From: Stigmatella aurantiaca
Lineage (GTDB): Bacteria > Myxococcota > Myxococcia > Myxococcales > Myxococcaceae
DNA: 64,000 nt
NCBI RefSeq assembly: GCF_900109545.1
Contig: NZ_FOAP01000030.1
Coordinates: 1-64,000 of the forward strand
Reading direction: 5' to 3'
The position numbers and the translations under genes were made by a program. How positions within the stretch are numbered: position 1 is the first letter of the stretch; every line of letters begins with the position of its first letter. Below are positions 42,525 through 50,803 of this stretch, piece by piece. A model generated the notes under the pieces. It saw only the letters and a list, made by a program, of their open reading frames with translations, had not been told where the DNA came from and made no database searches.

Positions 42525-43936
42525 TGAGAAGAGCGTCCATGTCCGTCTACCTTTCCTTCCGAACCCTCCTGGCGGCCACCGCCGCGGGCACGCTGGCGGC
42601 CGGTTGCAGCCCCGAAGAGCTTCCCGCCGCGCCGACCCATGGTGGCTTCGAGTGGTCCACCCAGGGGTGGAGCCTCGTCGGCACCCACTTCGGCACGTAC
42701 CAGCACGATGAGGCCACGGACCTCTGGGTTCACCCCTACTCGGGCGCCGTCTATGTCTCCGGCTACGAGAACGGCTCGCTGGGACAGTCCGCGGTCGAGC
42801 CCTCGGGCAACGCGGACGGGCTGATCATCTCCCTTCCCTCGAACCTGGACTGGCAACAGGCCAAGGTCCTCAAGTTCGAGAGCTACGATGGGAAGGCGGA
42901 GGTCATCGAGGCGATCAGTGCCAAACCCGTCCAGGGCCAGGAGACGTTCGATCTGTACTTCGCGGGACGCACCGCGGGGACGTTTGGAACGGCCAACGCC
43001 GGCCAGTTCGACACCCTCGTGGGCTGGACCAACCACGGGCTCAGCTCGAAGAGGGTCTTCCAATTTGGCACGGAGCGGCCCCAGCACCCGCGGCGGCTGG
43101 CGCTCGATGGCCGGGGGGGCATTGTCGTCTCCGGATATGACGACATCTACATCCCCTCCAACTACGTGGAGACCTGGGAAGATCCGTTCGTCATGAAGTT
43201 GCAGCGCTCGAACGACACCCTGGCGCATGCCACCGGGTGGCCGCTCCAGTTCTCCACCCCCTTCACGGACACGCTGCCAGGCATGGCCATGAAGACCGAG
43301 GCGAATGCGCCCATCTACATCACGGGCGCCAATGCCGCCGGGAGCGGCCGCGGCATGTTCGTGAAGAAGCTCCGGCCCGATGGCTCCCTCGAGTGGACCG
43401 CCCAGCAGTCTCCCATCTCCCTGGACATGGGGGCGGCGCTGCATGTGCTGCCCGACAACACGGTGCTCTTCGCGGGCTCCAGCTATGCGGACTTCGGGCA
43501 GGGCACCATTGGCGAGCAGGACGTGGTGGTGCGAAGGCTGCGCCCGGACAACAACGGGCAGCCGATCTGGACCAAGACGTACGGCACGACGAGCTCCGAG
43601 TGGGTCACGGACCTGACCGTCGACGCCGACGGCAACATCTACGTGGTCGGCCAGACCCTGGGTTCGTTCGATCCCAACATCCCGCCCAGCCTGGAGGAGA
43701 GCGACATCTTCCTGCTCAAGCTGGCGCCCGATGGAACCTCGCCCCAGTACTTCCAGATCGGCTCGCCAGGGGAGGACTACCCCGCTTCCGTCGCGGTGAA
43801 TGGGAACGGCGACATCTTCGTGGCCGGCTACACCACGGGCACCCTCATCCCGGGCAAACCGTACAAGGCGGGCCGTGATGGCTTCGTGTTCCGCGTGACG
43901 CCTCCCGGCTTCGGAACGGGCTCTACCCGGCAATAA
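42524..43936 (+). CDS. Propeller lipoprotein, paralogue 1
   Basis: 470 aa. Lipobox TLAAGCSPEE. SBBP-like propeller repeats fill the rest (AVYVSGYENGSLGQS, GIVVSGYDDIYIPSNYVE, NIYVVGQTLGSFDPN). The motif SGYDDIYIPSNYVETWEDPF is shared almost word for word with the next gene. Probably at the outer membrane surface. ATG 42524 overlaps the upstream stop; an ATG at 42539 would also leave a good signal peptide. Confidence 0.75.
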   Translation: MRRASMSVYLSFRTLLAATAAGTLAAGCSPEELPAAPTHGGFEWSTQGWSLVGTHFGTYQHDEATDLWVHPYSGAVYVSGYENGSLGQSAVEPSGNADGLIISLPSNLDWQQAKVLKFESYDGKAEVIEAISAKPVQGQETFDLYFAGRTAGTFGTANAGQFDTLVGWTNHGLSSKRVFQFGTERPQHPRRLALDGRGGIVVSGYDDIYIPSNYVETWEDPFVMKLQRSNDTLAHATGWPLQFSTPFTDTLPGMAMKTEANAPIYITGANAAGSGRGMFVKKLRPDGSLEWTAQQSPISLDMGAALHVLPDNTVLFAGSSYADFGQGTIGEQDVVVRRLRPDNNGQPIWTKTYGTTSSEWVTDLTVDADGNIYVVGQTLGSFDPNIPPSLEESDIFLLKLAPDGTSPQYFQIGSPGEDYPASVAVNGNGDIFVAGYTTGTLIPGKPYKAGRDGFVFRVTPPGFGTGSTRQ

Positions 43937-43991
43937 CTGTCCGCAGTTTCCTTCCGCCCCCGCACAGCCCGCGCAGTCCTTCCTTGGAGAA

Positions 43992-45602
43992 ATGCCCTCT
44001 ATGTCCCTGCGCCCGAGCCTGGTGCTCCTGGTGTCTGCCTTGGCGGTGCTGACAGCCTGTGGTGAGGATTCCCCGCCGGACGGCGGGACGCCCGACAGCG
44101 GGATCATCACACCGGATGGCGGGGGAGACGGTGGCCCCCCTGGGGATGGCGGCACGCCCGAGGACGGTGGCCCGCCCGGGGATGGCGGCCCGCCCGGGGA
44201 TGGTGGCACGCCCGGGGACGGTGGCACGCCCGACGGGGGCGGCACGCCCCGCTGCGTCGTCCCGCCCGCCAGTTGGGGCAATGCGGGCGTGATGTGGGGA
44301 ACGGCGCTCAGCGATGAGGTCCTGGACGTCGTCATCGACAGCGAGGCGAATGTCTTTGTCGCCGGCTACGAGAACGGCATCACGGGACAGACCAACGTCG
44401 ATCCCTCGGGAGATGCCCACGCGGTGCTCGTGAAGCTCGCGACAGGCGCCTCCGGGCTGGCGCCCGTCTGGAAGAAGGAGTTCGACACCGCAGGAACGGA
44501 CACCCTCGAGGCGCTCGCCTTCCATCCGGATACCGGCAAATTGCACTTCGCGGGCCGCACCACCGGCGCCTTCCCTGGCTTCACCCACCAGGGCCAGCAG
44601 GATCTCTTCCTGGGCGGCCCGGGCAGCGCCTCGGACTTCGAGGTGCTCTATCAGGGGGGCACGGAGACGCCCCAGCACCCGCGCCGGCTCCACTTCGATG
44701 CCGCGAGGGATCTCATCGTCAGCGGGTTCGACGACATCTACATTCCCAGCAACTACGTCGATAAGTGGGAGGACCCCTTCGTCGCCAAGCTGCGCCGGGC
44801 AGGAGACGCCTTCACGGTGCAGTGGTGGTGGCAGTTCAACACCCCCCATACCGACATGCTGGGGGGGGCCGCGGTCGATGCCCGGAACACCTCATCCATC
44901 TACATCACGGGCGTCAACGCCGCCGGGGCCCAGCGCGGCACCTTCGTGCAGAAGATCGACACGGATGGCAAGAGCCTGTGGTTCCAGCGCCAGACGCCGG
45001 TCGGCATCGACATGATGCAGGCGGCCGAGATGCTCCCGGACGGACACGTGGCCATCGCGGGCTCGACCTTCGCCTTGCTGGGGGATCAGGCCTATGGCCA
45101 GCAGGACATCGTCGTCCGGAAGCTGGACGCGGCGACCGGTGCCCCCCTCTGGACGTTCCAGTTTGGCACCGAGGAGTCCGAGTGGGTCACGGACCTGGCG
45201 GTGGATGCCCAGGGCAACCTCCTCGTGGTGGGCCAGACGACCCTGGCCCTGAAGGATGGCTACGAGCCCCTGGGGGAGATGGATGTGTTCCTCGTGAAGG
45301 TGAGCCCGGAAGGAAGACTGCTCAATGTCTTCCAGTGGGGCAGCGCCGGCGAGGACTATCCCGCCGCGGTGGCCGTGGACGCGTGTGGAGAGGCGGTCAT
45401 CGGTGGCTTCACGACCGGGGATCTCTTTGGCCCCAGCCAAGGGGCCCGGGATGCATTCCTCGTCACCACCGCCCCTTCCATTCCCGCCGCGGGCAGCGTT
45501 CAAGGAATGCCAACCCTTCCACGCGAAGCAGGCTGGTGCGGCGGCGCCATCACTCCCGGTGAAAAACACCCTATGCAAGTGTTTGAGAAATCTTCAAAAT
45601 AA
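43992..45602 (+). CDS. Propeller lipoprotein, paralogue 2, with Gly-Asp repeat linker
   Basis: 536 aa. Lipobox LAVLTACGED, then a flexible linker (about 28-88) made of six-residue units such as GDGGTP. A propeller domain (about 90-500) closely follows the preceding gene (FVAGYENGITGQTN, SGFDDIYIPSNYVDKWEDPF, GTEESEWVTDLAVDAQGN). The long linker would lift the propeller off the outer membrane. Start ATG 43992, or the ATG at 44001. It precedes the second Hint gene by 39 bases. Confidence 0.75.
   Translation: MPSMSLRPSLVLLVSALAVLTACGEDSPPDGGTPDSGIITPDGGGDGGPPGDGGTPEDGGPPGDGGPPGDGGTPGDGGTPDGGGTPRCVVPPASWGNAGVMWGTALSDEVLDVVIDSEANVFVAGYENGITGQTNVDPSGDAHAVLVKLATGASGLAPVWKKEFDTAGTDTLEALAFHPDTGKLHFAGRTTGAFPGFTHQGQQDLFLGGPGSASDFEVLYQGGTETPQHPRRLHFDAARDLIVSGFDDIYIPSNYVDKWEDPFVAKLRRAGDAFTVQWWWQFNTPHTDMLGGAAVDARNTSSIYITGVNAAGAQRGTFVQKIDTDGKSLWFQRQTPVGIDMMQAAEMLPDGHVAIAGSTFALLGDQAYGQQDIVVRKLDAATGAPLWTFQFGTEESEWVTDLAVDAQGNLLVVGQTTLALKDGYEPLGEMDVFLVKVSPEGRLLNVFQWGSAGEDYPAAVAVDACGEAVIGGFTTGDLFGPSQGARDAFLVTTAPSIPAAGSVQGMPTLPREAGWCGGAITPGEKHPMQVFEKSSK
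44124..44249 (+). repeat. Seven 18-bp tandem repeats in a coding linker
   Basis: Seven consecutive 18-base units, for example GGGGATGGCGGCCCGCCC, at 44124, 44142, 44160, 44178, 44196, 44214 and 44232. Each encodes six residues of type GDGGPP or GDGGTP. Unit number could vary by slippage without breaking the frame. Confidence 0.85.
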
Positions 45603-45641
45603 AACCTGCTTCCATTCGCAACCACCAGCAAGGAGTCTGAA

Positions 45642-46763
45642 ATGAAGGGTTTGTTCGGGGCATGCGCCACGTTATTCGCAGCGGGTTTTCTGCTTCCCTC
45701 GCTTGCAGAAGCCCAGCCGATCCTCCAGCAGCGCTGCAACGCGGACAGCCTGGATTCCGCTCAAGCCGAGCGGCGCCTGACCTGGGCCCGCCGCTGCGGC
45801 TTGCTGACCCACGTGGGAAGCACCGGGAACTGGTTCGACACCTATACGCCGTCGGCGAACAACGCGGGCACCTTGAAGGACTACCTCGAGGACGACATCA
45901 CCTACAACGGGGCGGGCCAGAACACCTATACCGGCCAGAATGACATCTTCGAGATCAACTCCTCGTTCGTCTCCAAGCTCTACCAGAGCGGCCCCACGTC
46001 TCAGTTCACGGATGGCGATGGGTTCTTCCGCTGGGAGCGCCCCCTGGCCCGCAAGAAGGCGCGCCCGCTCTACCCGACCTTCGGCAACCAGGGTGACATC
46101 TACAGCCCCAGCAACCAGCAGCTGTTCCCCCACCCCAGCCAGGTGGTCGACGGCAGCCCGCTCAACTGCAATTTCTATCTCAACCAGGCCGGTACGATTC
46201 CGGCGACGGGCCAGAGCTTCTTCGTCAACGGCTACTGCGAGGCGTCGTGCTACACGCCCGACCAGAAGGTCCGCTTCCCCGAGGGGGATGTCACCATCCT
46301 CGAGGCCGTTACCAGCATGAAGAAGGACGTCGTGACGCTGACGCCGGACTCCAGCCTCGACGCCATCAAGCTGCAGACGAACAAGACCTACAGCTACACC
46401 GCGGAGTTCCGTGACACGGCGCACCCGATCGTGCAGCTGGAGATGGCCTCGGGTGGAAAGCTGACCGTGACGACGGAGCACCCCCTCATCAACAGCGAGG
46501 GCCGTCTGGTGGCCGCCCAGACCCTCAAGGTGGGCGATGAGCTGGTCAAGGTGGACGGCTCGTTCGATCAGATCGTGAGGGCCGAGCACAAGACGCACTT
46601 CGGCAAGGTGTACAACCTGCGGCCGGACACCGACGAGCGCCTCTCCAACATCCTGGTGGCGGAGGGCTACCTCGTGGGCTCGTCGCTCTTCCAGAATGAC
46701 GAGGTCGGCTACGTCAACCGCATCATCCTCCACCGGCAGGTGCCGGCGTCGCTGATTCCTTGA
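45642..46763 (+). CDS. Hedgehog-like secreted protein with C-terminal Hint domain, copy 2
   Basis: 373 aa. Signal peptide to about residue 24 (SLAEAQ). The exported domain (about 25-202) is paralogous to copy 1 (QPILQQRCNADSLDSAQAE, ARPLYPTFGNQ, FFVNGYCEA). Hint domain: Cys203 (SCYTPDQKV), block B TTEH (277-280), DELVKVDGSFDQIVRAE, VYNLRPDTDE, NILVAEGYLVGS. No terminal Asn, so Hedgehog-type processing is expected. The ribosome site and following bases (AAGGAGTC) match copy 1. Sequence differs enough that the copies are old paralogues kept under selection. Confidence 0.8.
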   Translation: MKGLFGACATLFAAGFLLPSLAEAQPILQQRCNADSLDSAQAERRLTWARRCGLLTHVGSTGNWFDTYTPSANNAGTLKDYLEDDITYNGAGQNTYTGQNDIFEINSSFVSKLYQSGPTSQFTDGDGFFRWERPLARKKARPLYPTFGNQGDIYSPSNQQLFPHPSQVVDGSPLNCNFYLNQAGTIPATGQSFFVNGYCEASCYTPDQKVRFPEGDVTILEAVTSMKKDVVTLTPDSSLDAIKLQTNKTYSYTAEFRDTAHPIVQLEMASGGKLTVTTEHPLINSEGRLVAAQTLKVGDELVKVDGSFDQIVRAEHKTHFGKVYNLRPDTDERLSNILVAEGYLVGSSLFQNDEVGYVNRIILHRQVPASLIP

Positions 46764-46785
46764 GCGGCAGGTAAGTCCCAGGCCC

Positions 46786-46815
46786 GGGCCGGCAGCGTCC
46801 CTGCGTTGCCGGCCC
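46786..46815 (+). terminator. Hairpin after the second Hint gene
   Basis: GGGCCGGCA pairs with TGCCGGCCC around a 12-base loop, 22 bases after the stop at 46763. No T tract. It separates the cluster from proC. Confidence 0.5.
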
Positions 46816-46895
46816 GCGGCGGCCCCTGCCAAGAAGGCCACCGGAGCGGCCATTTTGCATTACGCTCCCGGCTCCACCCGGAGCCCCCTTCTTCT

Positions 46896-47729
46896 ATGCT
46901 CGAACGCACCATCGCCTTCCTCGGAGCCGGCAACATGGCCGAGGCCCTCATCAAGGGCCTCCTGCGCTCCGGCACCGCCCGTCCCGATGCCGTCCTCGCC
47001 ACGGGCCGCCGCACCGATCGGCTCCAGGTGCTCCAGAGCACCTATGGCGTGCGCACCCTGACGGACAACGTGGCCGCCGCGCGCGAGGCGGACATCATCG
47101 TCCTCTCCGTCAAGCCTCAGGCCATGGACAAGCTGCTCGTCCAGGTCGCCCCCGTGCTGGACCACAGCAAGCTCATCATCTCCGTGGCCGCCGGCGTTCC
47201 CATCGCCGCGCTGGAGCGTCGCCTGGGCGCCGGGGCCCGCATCATCCGCACCATGCCCAACACCCCCTCCCTGGTGGGCGCGGGCGCCTGCGCCCTGTCC
47301 CGCGGTGAGCACGCCAGCGACGAGGATCTCGCCGTGGCCAGCCGCATCTTCCAGGCCGTGGGCATCACCACCGTGGTGGACGAGAACCTCCTGGACGCCG
47401 TGACGGGCCTGTCGGGCAGTGGCCCCGCCTACATCTTCCTCGTCATCGAGGCCCTCTCGGATGCCGGGGTGAAGGTGGGCCTGCCCCGCTACACCGCCCT
47501 CAAGCTCGCCGCGCAGACGGTGCTCGGCAGCGCCCAGCTCCTCATCGAGACCAACGCCCACCCCGGCCAGCTCAAGGACCAGGTGACGAGCCCCGGGGGC
47601 ACCGCGATCGCTGGCTTGCATACCCTGGAAGCAGGCGGGCTTCGTACCACCCTCATCAACGCCGTGGAGGCCGCCACCCGCCGCGCCAAGGAGCTGGGCG
47701 AGCAGTTCCTGGAGAAGTCCGGGGGCTGA
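46896..47729 (+). CDS. proC: Pyrroline-5-carboxylate reductase
   Basis: About 277 aa. NADPH-dependent last step of proline synthesis. Rossmann motif IAFLGAGNMAEALIKGLL at the N-terminus, RTMPNTPSLVGAGA in the middle, and the family signature near 225 (DQVTSPGGTAIAGLHTLEAGGLRTTLINAVEAA). ATG 46896 gives the standard N-terminus. It is followed within 20 bases by a DivIVA-type gene and then yggU, an order common in many bacteria. Confidence 0.95.
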   Translation: MLERTIAFLGAGNMAEALIKGLLRSGTARPDAVLATGRRTDRLQVLQSTYGVRTLTDNVAAAREADIIVLSVKPQAMDKLLVQVAPVLDHSKLIISVAAGVPIAALERRLGAGARIIRTMPNTPSLVGAGACALSRGEHASDEDLAVASRIFQAVGITTVVDENLLDAVTGLSGSGPAYIFLVIEALSDAGVKVGLPRYTALKLAAQTVLGSAQLLIETNAHPGQLKDQVTSPGGTAIAGLHTLEAGGLRTTLINAVEAATRRAKELGEQFLEKSGG

Positions 47730-47745
47730 CCTATAATCGGTGCCC

Positions 47746-48273
47746 ATGAAGATCACCCCGCTCGACATCCGGCAGAAGCGGTTCGACACCGCCATCCGTG
47801 GCTTCTCCCGCCGGGAGGTGGAAGCCTACCTGGAGCTGCTCGCCGGTGAGTTCGAGGAGGTGGTGAAGGAGAACATCTCCCTCAAGGAGGAGCTGCGCCG
47901 GGCCCAGCTGCGCATCGAGCAGTACCAGGAGCGCGAGCGCACCCTCCAGGAGACCATGGTCACCGCCCAGCGCATCAGCGAGGACCTGAAGTCCGCCGCC
48001 AAGAAGGAGGCGGAGATCATCATCGCGGACGCCGAGCACCAGGCGGAGAAGATCGTCCACGGCGCCCACCAGAAGCTCGTGCAGGTGGTGGAGGACATCA
48101 ACGAGCTCAAGCGCCAGCGCACCCAGTTCGAGTCCCAGGTGCGCTCGGTGGTGGAGGCGCACCGCAAGCTGCTGGAGACCTTCAGCGCCCCCAGCTTCGC
48201 CGACCGCGACTACGCGCGCGTCGAGGACAACGTGGCCTACCTCTCCCAGAAGAAGGCCAACCACGGCGAGTAG
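47746..48273 (+). CDS. DivIVA-domain coiled-coil protein
   Basis: About 175 aa. The N-terminal DivIVA motif (MKITPLDIRQKRFDTAIRGFSRREVEAYLE) is followed by a long coiled coil rich in Glu, Lys and Arg (VVKENISLKEELRRAQLRIEQ). DivIVA proteins mark curved membrane and poles and organise growth or division. ATG 47746 is preferred over GTG 47740. It sits between proC and yggU. Confidence 0.9.
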   Translation: MKITPLDIRQKRFDTAIRGFSRREVEAYLELLAGEFEEVVKENISLKEELRRAQLRIEQYQERERTLQETMVTAQRISEDLKSAAKKEAEIIIADAEHQAEKIVHGAHQKLVQVVEDINELKRQRTQFESQVRSVVEAHRKLLETFSAPSFADRDYARVEDNVAYLSQKKANHGE

Positions 48274-48277
48274 GCCC

Positions 48278-48574
48278 GTGCCCGCCTGGCTCAAAGTGCT
48301 ACCGGACGGCGTGGAGCTGGCCCTGCTCATCCAGCCCCGCGCCTCACGCACCCGCGTGGTGGGCGAGCACGATGGGCTGCTGAAGCTCCAGCTCGCCGCC
48401 CCTCCCGTGGATGGCGAGGCCAACGCCGCCCTGGTGGAGTTCCTCGCCAAGCGCCTGGGCATCCCCCGCCGCCAGGTGACGCTCGTGGCCGGTGACGCGG
48501 CGCGGCGCAAGCGGGTGTTTCTGCAGGGAGTTAATGCGGCCCAGGCCGAGGCTGTTATGTCTCAGGCCTCGTGA
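48278..48574 (+). CDS. yggU: DUF167/YggU family protein
   Basis: 98 aa from GTG 48278. The small alpha/beta fold shows IQPRASRTRVVGEHDG, APPVDGEANAALVEFLAKRLG and VTLVAGDAARRKRV, the YggU signature. Function is not known. It overlaps the following GTG start by four bases. Confidence 0.92.
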   Translation: MPAWLKVLPDGVELALLIQPRASRTRVVGEHDGLLKLQLAAPPVDGEANAALVEFLAKRLGIPRRQVTLVAGDAARRKRVFLQGVNAAQAEAVMSQAS

Positions 48575-49755
48575 GTCCGCGCATGCGCCTGCTCCTGCTC
48601 CTCCTGTCCCTGCTGCTCGTGGTCCCCCAGGCCTCCGCCCAGGAGGGCGGCGTGAGCGCGCACGGCGTGGCGGAGCCCGCGCTCGTTCCCACCTCCCGGC
48701 CGGCGCTCGTAGCCGGGGAGGTGGCCACCCCGCGCTTCCGCCTGCTCTACACCCTGGGCTCGGAAGGCACCGCCCGGGCCCTGGCGGAGAACATCGAATC
48801 GGTGCGCGACTCCTTCGTGACGGTGTTCGGCCGGGACTGGCCGGGCATCACCGAGGTCCGCATCGGCCTGGGCCGCGAGGAGTACGAGGCCCTGGCGCTG
48901 CCGGGAGGCGAGCCCCCGGGCTGGGCGGTGGCGCTGGCCTACCCCTCCCACGGCATCATCCTGCTGGAGGCCCGCAGCCTCAGCACCCCCGAGGGCCCGG
49001 TGACGCTGCGCCATGAGCTGGCCCACGTGGCCCTGGGACAGATTGGAGGCCGCTGGCCCCGCTGGTTCCAGGAGGGCATGGCCCAGCACCTCACCGGGGA
49101 GCGCATCGCCCTCACCCACTACGCGGCCATCTTCCGCGCCGTGGCCCAGCAGCGCGTCTTCGAGTTCGAGGATCTCGCGCAGGGCTGGCCCGACATGCGC
49201 TCGGATGTGGAGATCGCCTACGCCCAGAGCGCGGACTTCGTGGCCTACCTCGCCGCGACGCACGGGGCCCCCGCCATGGCCGAGCTGCTCAACGGGGTGG
49301 CGTCGGGAGAGCCCTTCGAGAAGGCCTTCGGCAAGGCCTTCCACTCCTCGCTCACGGTGGAGGAGAACGCCTGGCGCGGAGGACTCGCCACGCGCTTTGG
49401 CTGGCTGCCCCTCACCACCAGCTCGCAGCTGGCCTGGATGGTGGCCCCCGCGCTGTGCGTGGTGGCCTACCTGCGCCGCCGCCAGCAGCAGGCCGCCCGC
49501 CTGGAGCTCATGTCCCAGGAAGAGGCCGCCGAGGACGCCGAGATGGAGCGCCTGGCCCGCGAGATGGCCCTGCAGGAGCCGGTTCCGTCCTCGGAAGCGT
49601 CCCTCATGGCCTGGCCCGCCCCCGCCACCGGCGAACCGCAGGAGCTGCAAGCGCCGCAAGAGCCGCAGGCGCTGCATGAACTGCAGGAGCGGCGCGAGCA
49701 TCGGGACGAGGACGAGGCGCGGGACCCGCACCCGTCCAAGCCCACGCTGCACTGA
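48571..49755 (+). CDS. Peptidase MA-like zinc metallohydrolase, membrane-bound
   Basis: 394 aa from GTG 48571, overlapping yggU as GTGA. Signal peptide LLLLLSLLLVVPQASAQ. Gluzincin motif HELAH (His148, Glu149, His152) with a third ligand candidate Glu168 in WFQEGMAQH. A transmembrane helix near 290-305 (LAWMVAPALCVVAYL) is followed by a charged, Gln/Glu-rich cytoplasmic tail. The catalytic domain faces the periplasm. It is likely a cell-envelope protease; the substrate is unknown. Confidence 0.85.
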   Translation: MSPRMRLLLLLLSLLLVVPQASAQEGGVSAHGVAEPALVPTSRPALVAGEVATPRFRLLYTLGSEGTARALAENIESVRDSFVTVFGRDWPGITEVRIGLGREEYEALALPGGEPPGWAVALAYPSHGIILLEARSLSTPEGPVTLRHELAHVALGQIGGRWPRWFQEGMAQHLTGERIALTHYAAIFRAVAQQRVFEFEDLAQGWPDMRSDVEIAYAQSADFVAYLAATHGAPAMAELLNGVASGEPFEKAFGKAFHSSLTVEENAWRGGLATRFGWLPLTTSSQLAWMVAPALCVVAYLRRRQQQAARLELMSQEEAAEDAEMERLAREMALQEPVPSSEASLMAWPAPATGEPQELQAPQEPQALHELQERREHRDEDEARDPHPSKPTLH

Positions 49756-50014
49756 GCCAGGCCTCCTCCATGGCCGCCCCCTCCAGCGGCCGGCCGGCCC
49801 TGGGCGCGGCGTGGCGCCAGGAGCCGGTGGGCGCCCCGCGCCGCTGAAGCTCCTTTCCCTCCAGGGGCCCCCGGGACCGGAGAAATTACGGCCTGGGGGC
49901 TCCCTCCAGTCGGAGCCATCCGTCCAACGTGCTGATTTTCTTGGGGGTTGGGAGTTCGAAGCCGCTGGCAACGGACTTGCTTTGTCTGGGGACAGAACCC
50001 GGAGGACACCAGAC

Positions 50015-50530
50015 ATGACGGAGCGTGGAAAGCGGGCAGCAGGCGTGGCGCGGGTCTTCACCCAGCAGCCGGACCGTCTCGCCGCCGCTTGGAGGCGGGT
50101 GCGGTGCACGGGAAGCGCGCAGCACATGCCTCCCCAGGGATTGCTGGACGCGCTGGTGGAGCCCTTCATCCGCGAGGTGGGGGTGAGCCTGGCGGGCAAC
50201 GAATCGAGCGCGTGGAGCCGCACCCGGGCGGTGCTCCGGCTGTCCCCGGAGCGGGGTGCGCGCAGCCTGTATGAGGAGTTCGCCGTCCTGCGCCGCTGCA
50301 TGGTGGACGCGGTGGAAGTGCTGGGCGGCGGGGACGCGGAGCGCGCGGTGGTGAACCGCGCCGTGGACGAGGCCGTGGATTCCTCGGTGGCGCTGCTGCA
50401 GCGGCTCATCGACACGTCGGCCGACGGCCCGCGCGTGCCCTTTGGAGGTTTGGTGGTGGAGTGGTTCGAGCGCCCGTCCGAGGCCCGGGTTCAGCCGGCC
50501 TCGAGCGGCGAGCGCGCGGCGCTTCATTAA
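50015..50530 (+). CDS. Helical protein, possibly RsbRD_N-like
   Basis: 171 aa without a signal peptide. Helical pattern throughout, with LLDALVEPFIREVGVSLAG and YEEFAVLRRCMVDAVEVLGGGD, then VDEAVDSSVALLQRL. This spacing recalls the RsbRD_N four-helix sensory domain found ahead of kinases, but no catalytic domain follows. ATG 50015 has GGAGG about ten bases upstream. It is isolated between a peptidase gene and polA. Assignment is weak. Confidence 0.55.
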   Translation: MTERGKRAAGVARVFTQQPDRLAAAWRRVRCTGSAQHMPPQGLLDALVEPFIREVGVSLAGNESSAWSRTRAVLRLSPERGARSLYEEFAVLRRCMVDAVEVLGGGDAERAVVNRAVDEAVDSSVALLQRLIDTSADGPRVPFGGLVVEWFERPSEARVQPASSGERAALH

Positions 50531-50537
50531 AGGAATG

Positions 50538-50737
50538 CCGACCCGTCCGGCTTGACACTCCCGCGAGGGAGCGTCCGAGGGCCGGCGGTTGATGGGGGCG
50601 TGCCGCGGGGCAAGGGGGCTCCAGTGGCGCGAAACGGGGGGCGTGCTCCCGGCATGGGGGCTGGTGAGCGCGCGTAGGAAGGCCGCGCGGGACGTGGGGA
50701 TGGGGATCCCCGCGCCTCGTCGGCCGGACGGGTCGGC
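50538..50737. repeat. 15-base inverted repeat flanking the polA downstream region
   Basis: GCCGACCCGTCCGGC at 50538-50552 recurs as its exact reverse complement at 50723-50737. Just inside or beyond lie GACACTCCC (50554-50562) and the complementary GGGAGTGTC of the terminator. The 270-base gap contains no coding frame I can support. It may encode a structured RNA. Confidence 0.5.
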
Positions 50738-50760
50738 TTTGTTTCTGCAGGGAGGGTGCG

Positions 50761-50803
50761 GGAGGGAGTGTCCTCGGGGGTGGACACTCCCTCCTGTTTT
50801 TTT
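50761..50803 (+). terminator. Strong intrinsic terminator, plus strand
   Basis: A perfect 13-base-pair stem (50761-50773 with 50782-50794) with an 8-base loop, followed by TGTTTTTTT. It lies at the stop of convergent polA but is oriented for plus-strand transcripts, probably from 50015-50530 or an RNA in the gap. Confidence 0.85.

Noticed and set aside
49756-50014. Small gene between the peptidase and the 171-aa gene
   Set aside because: Only a 25-codon Arg/Pro/Ala-rich frame is present, with no ribosome site; I see nothing convincing in this gap.
50552-50580. Promoter at the perfect TTGACA after 50530
   Set aside because: No acceptable -10 hexamer at 16-18 bases; the TTGACA lies inside the inverted repeat region and may be fortuitous.
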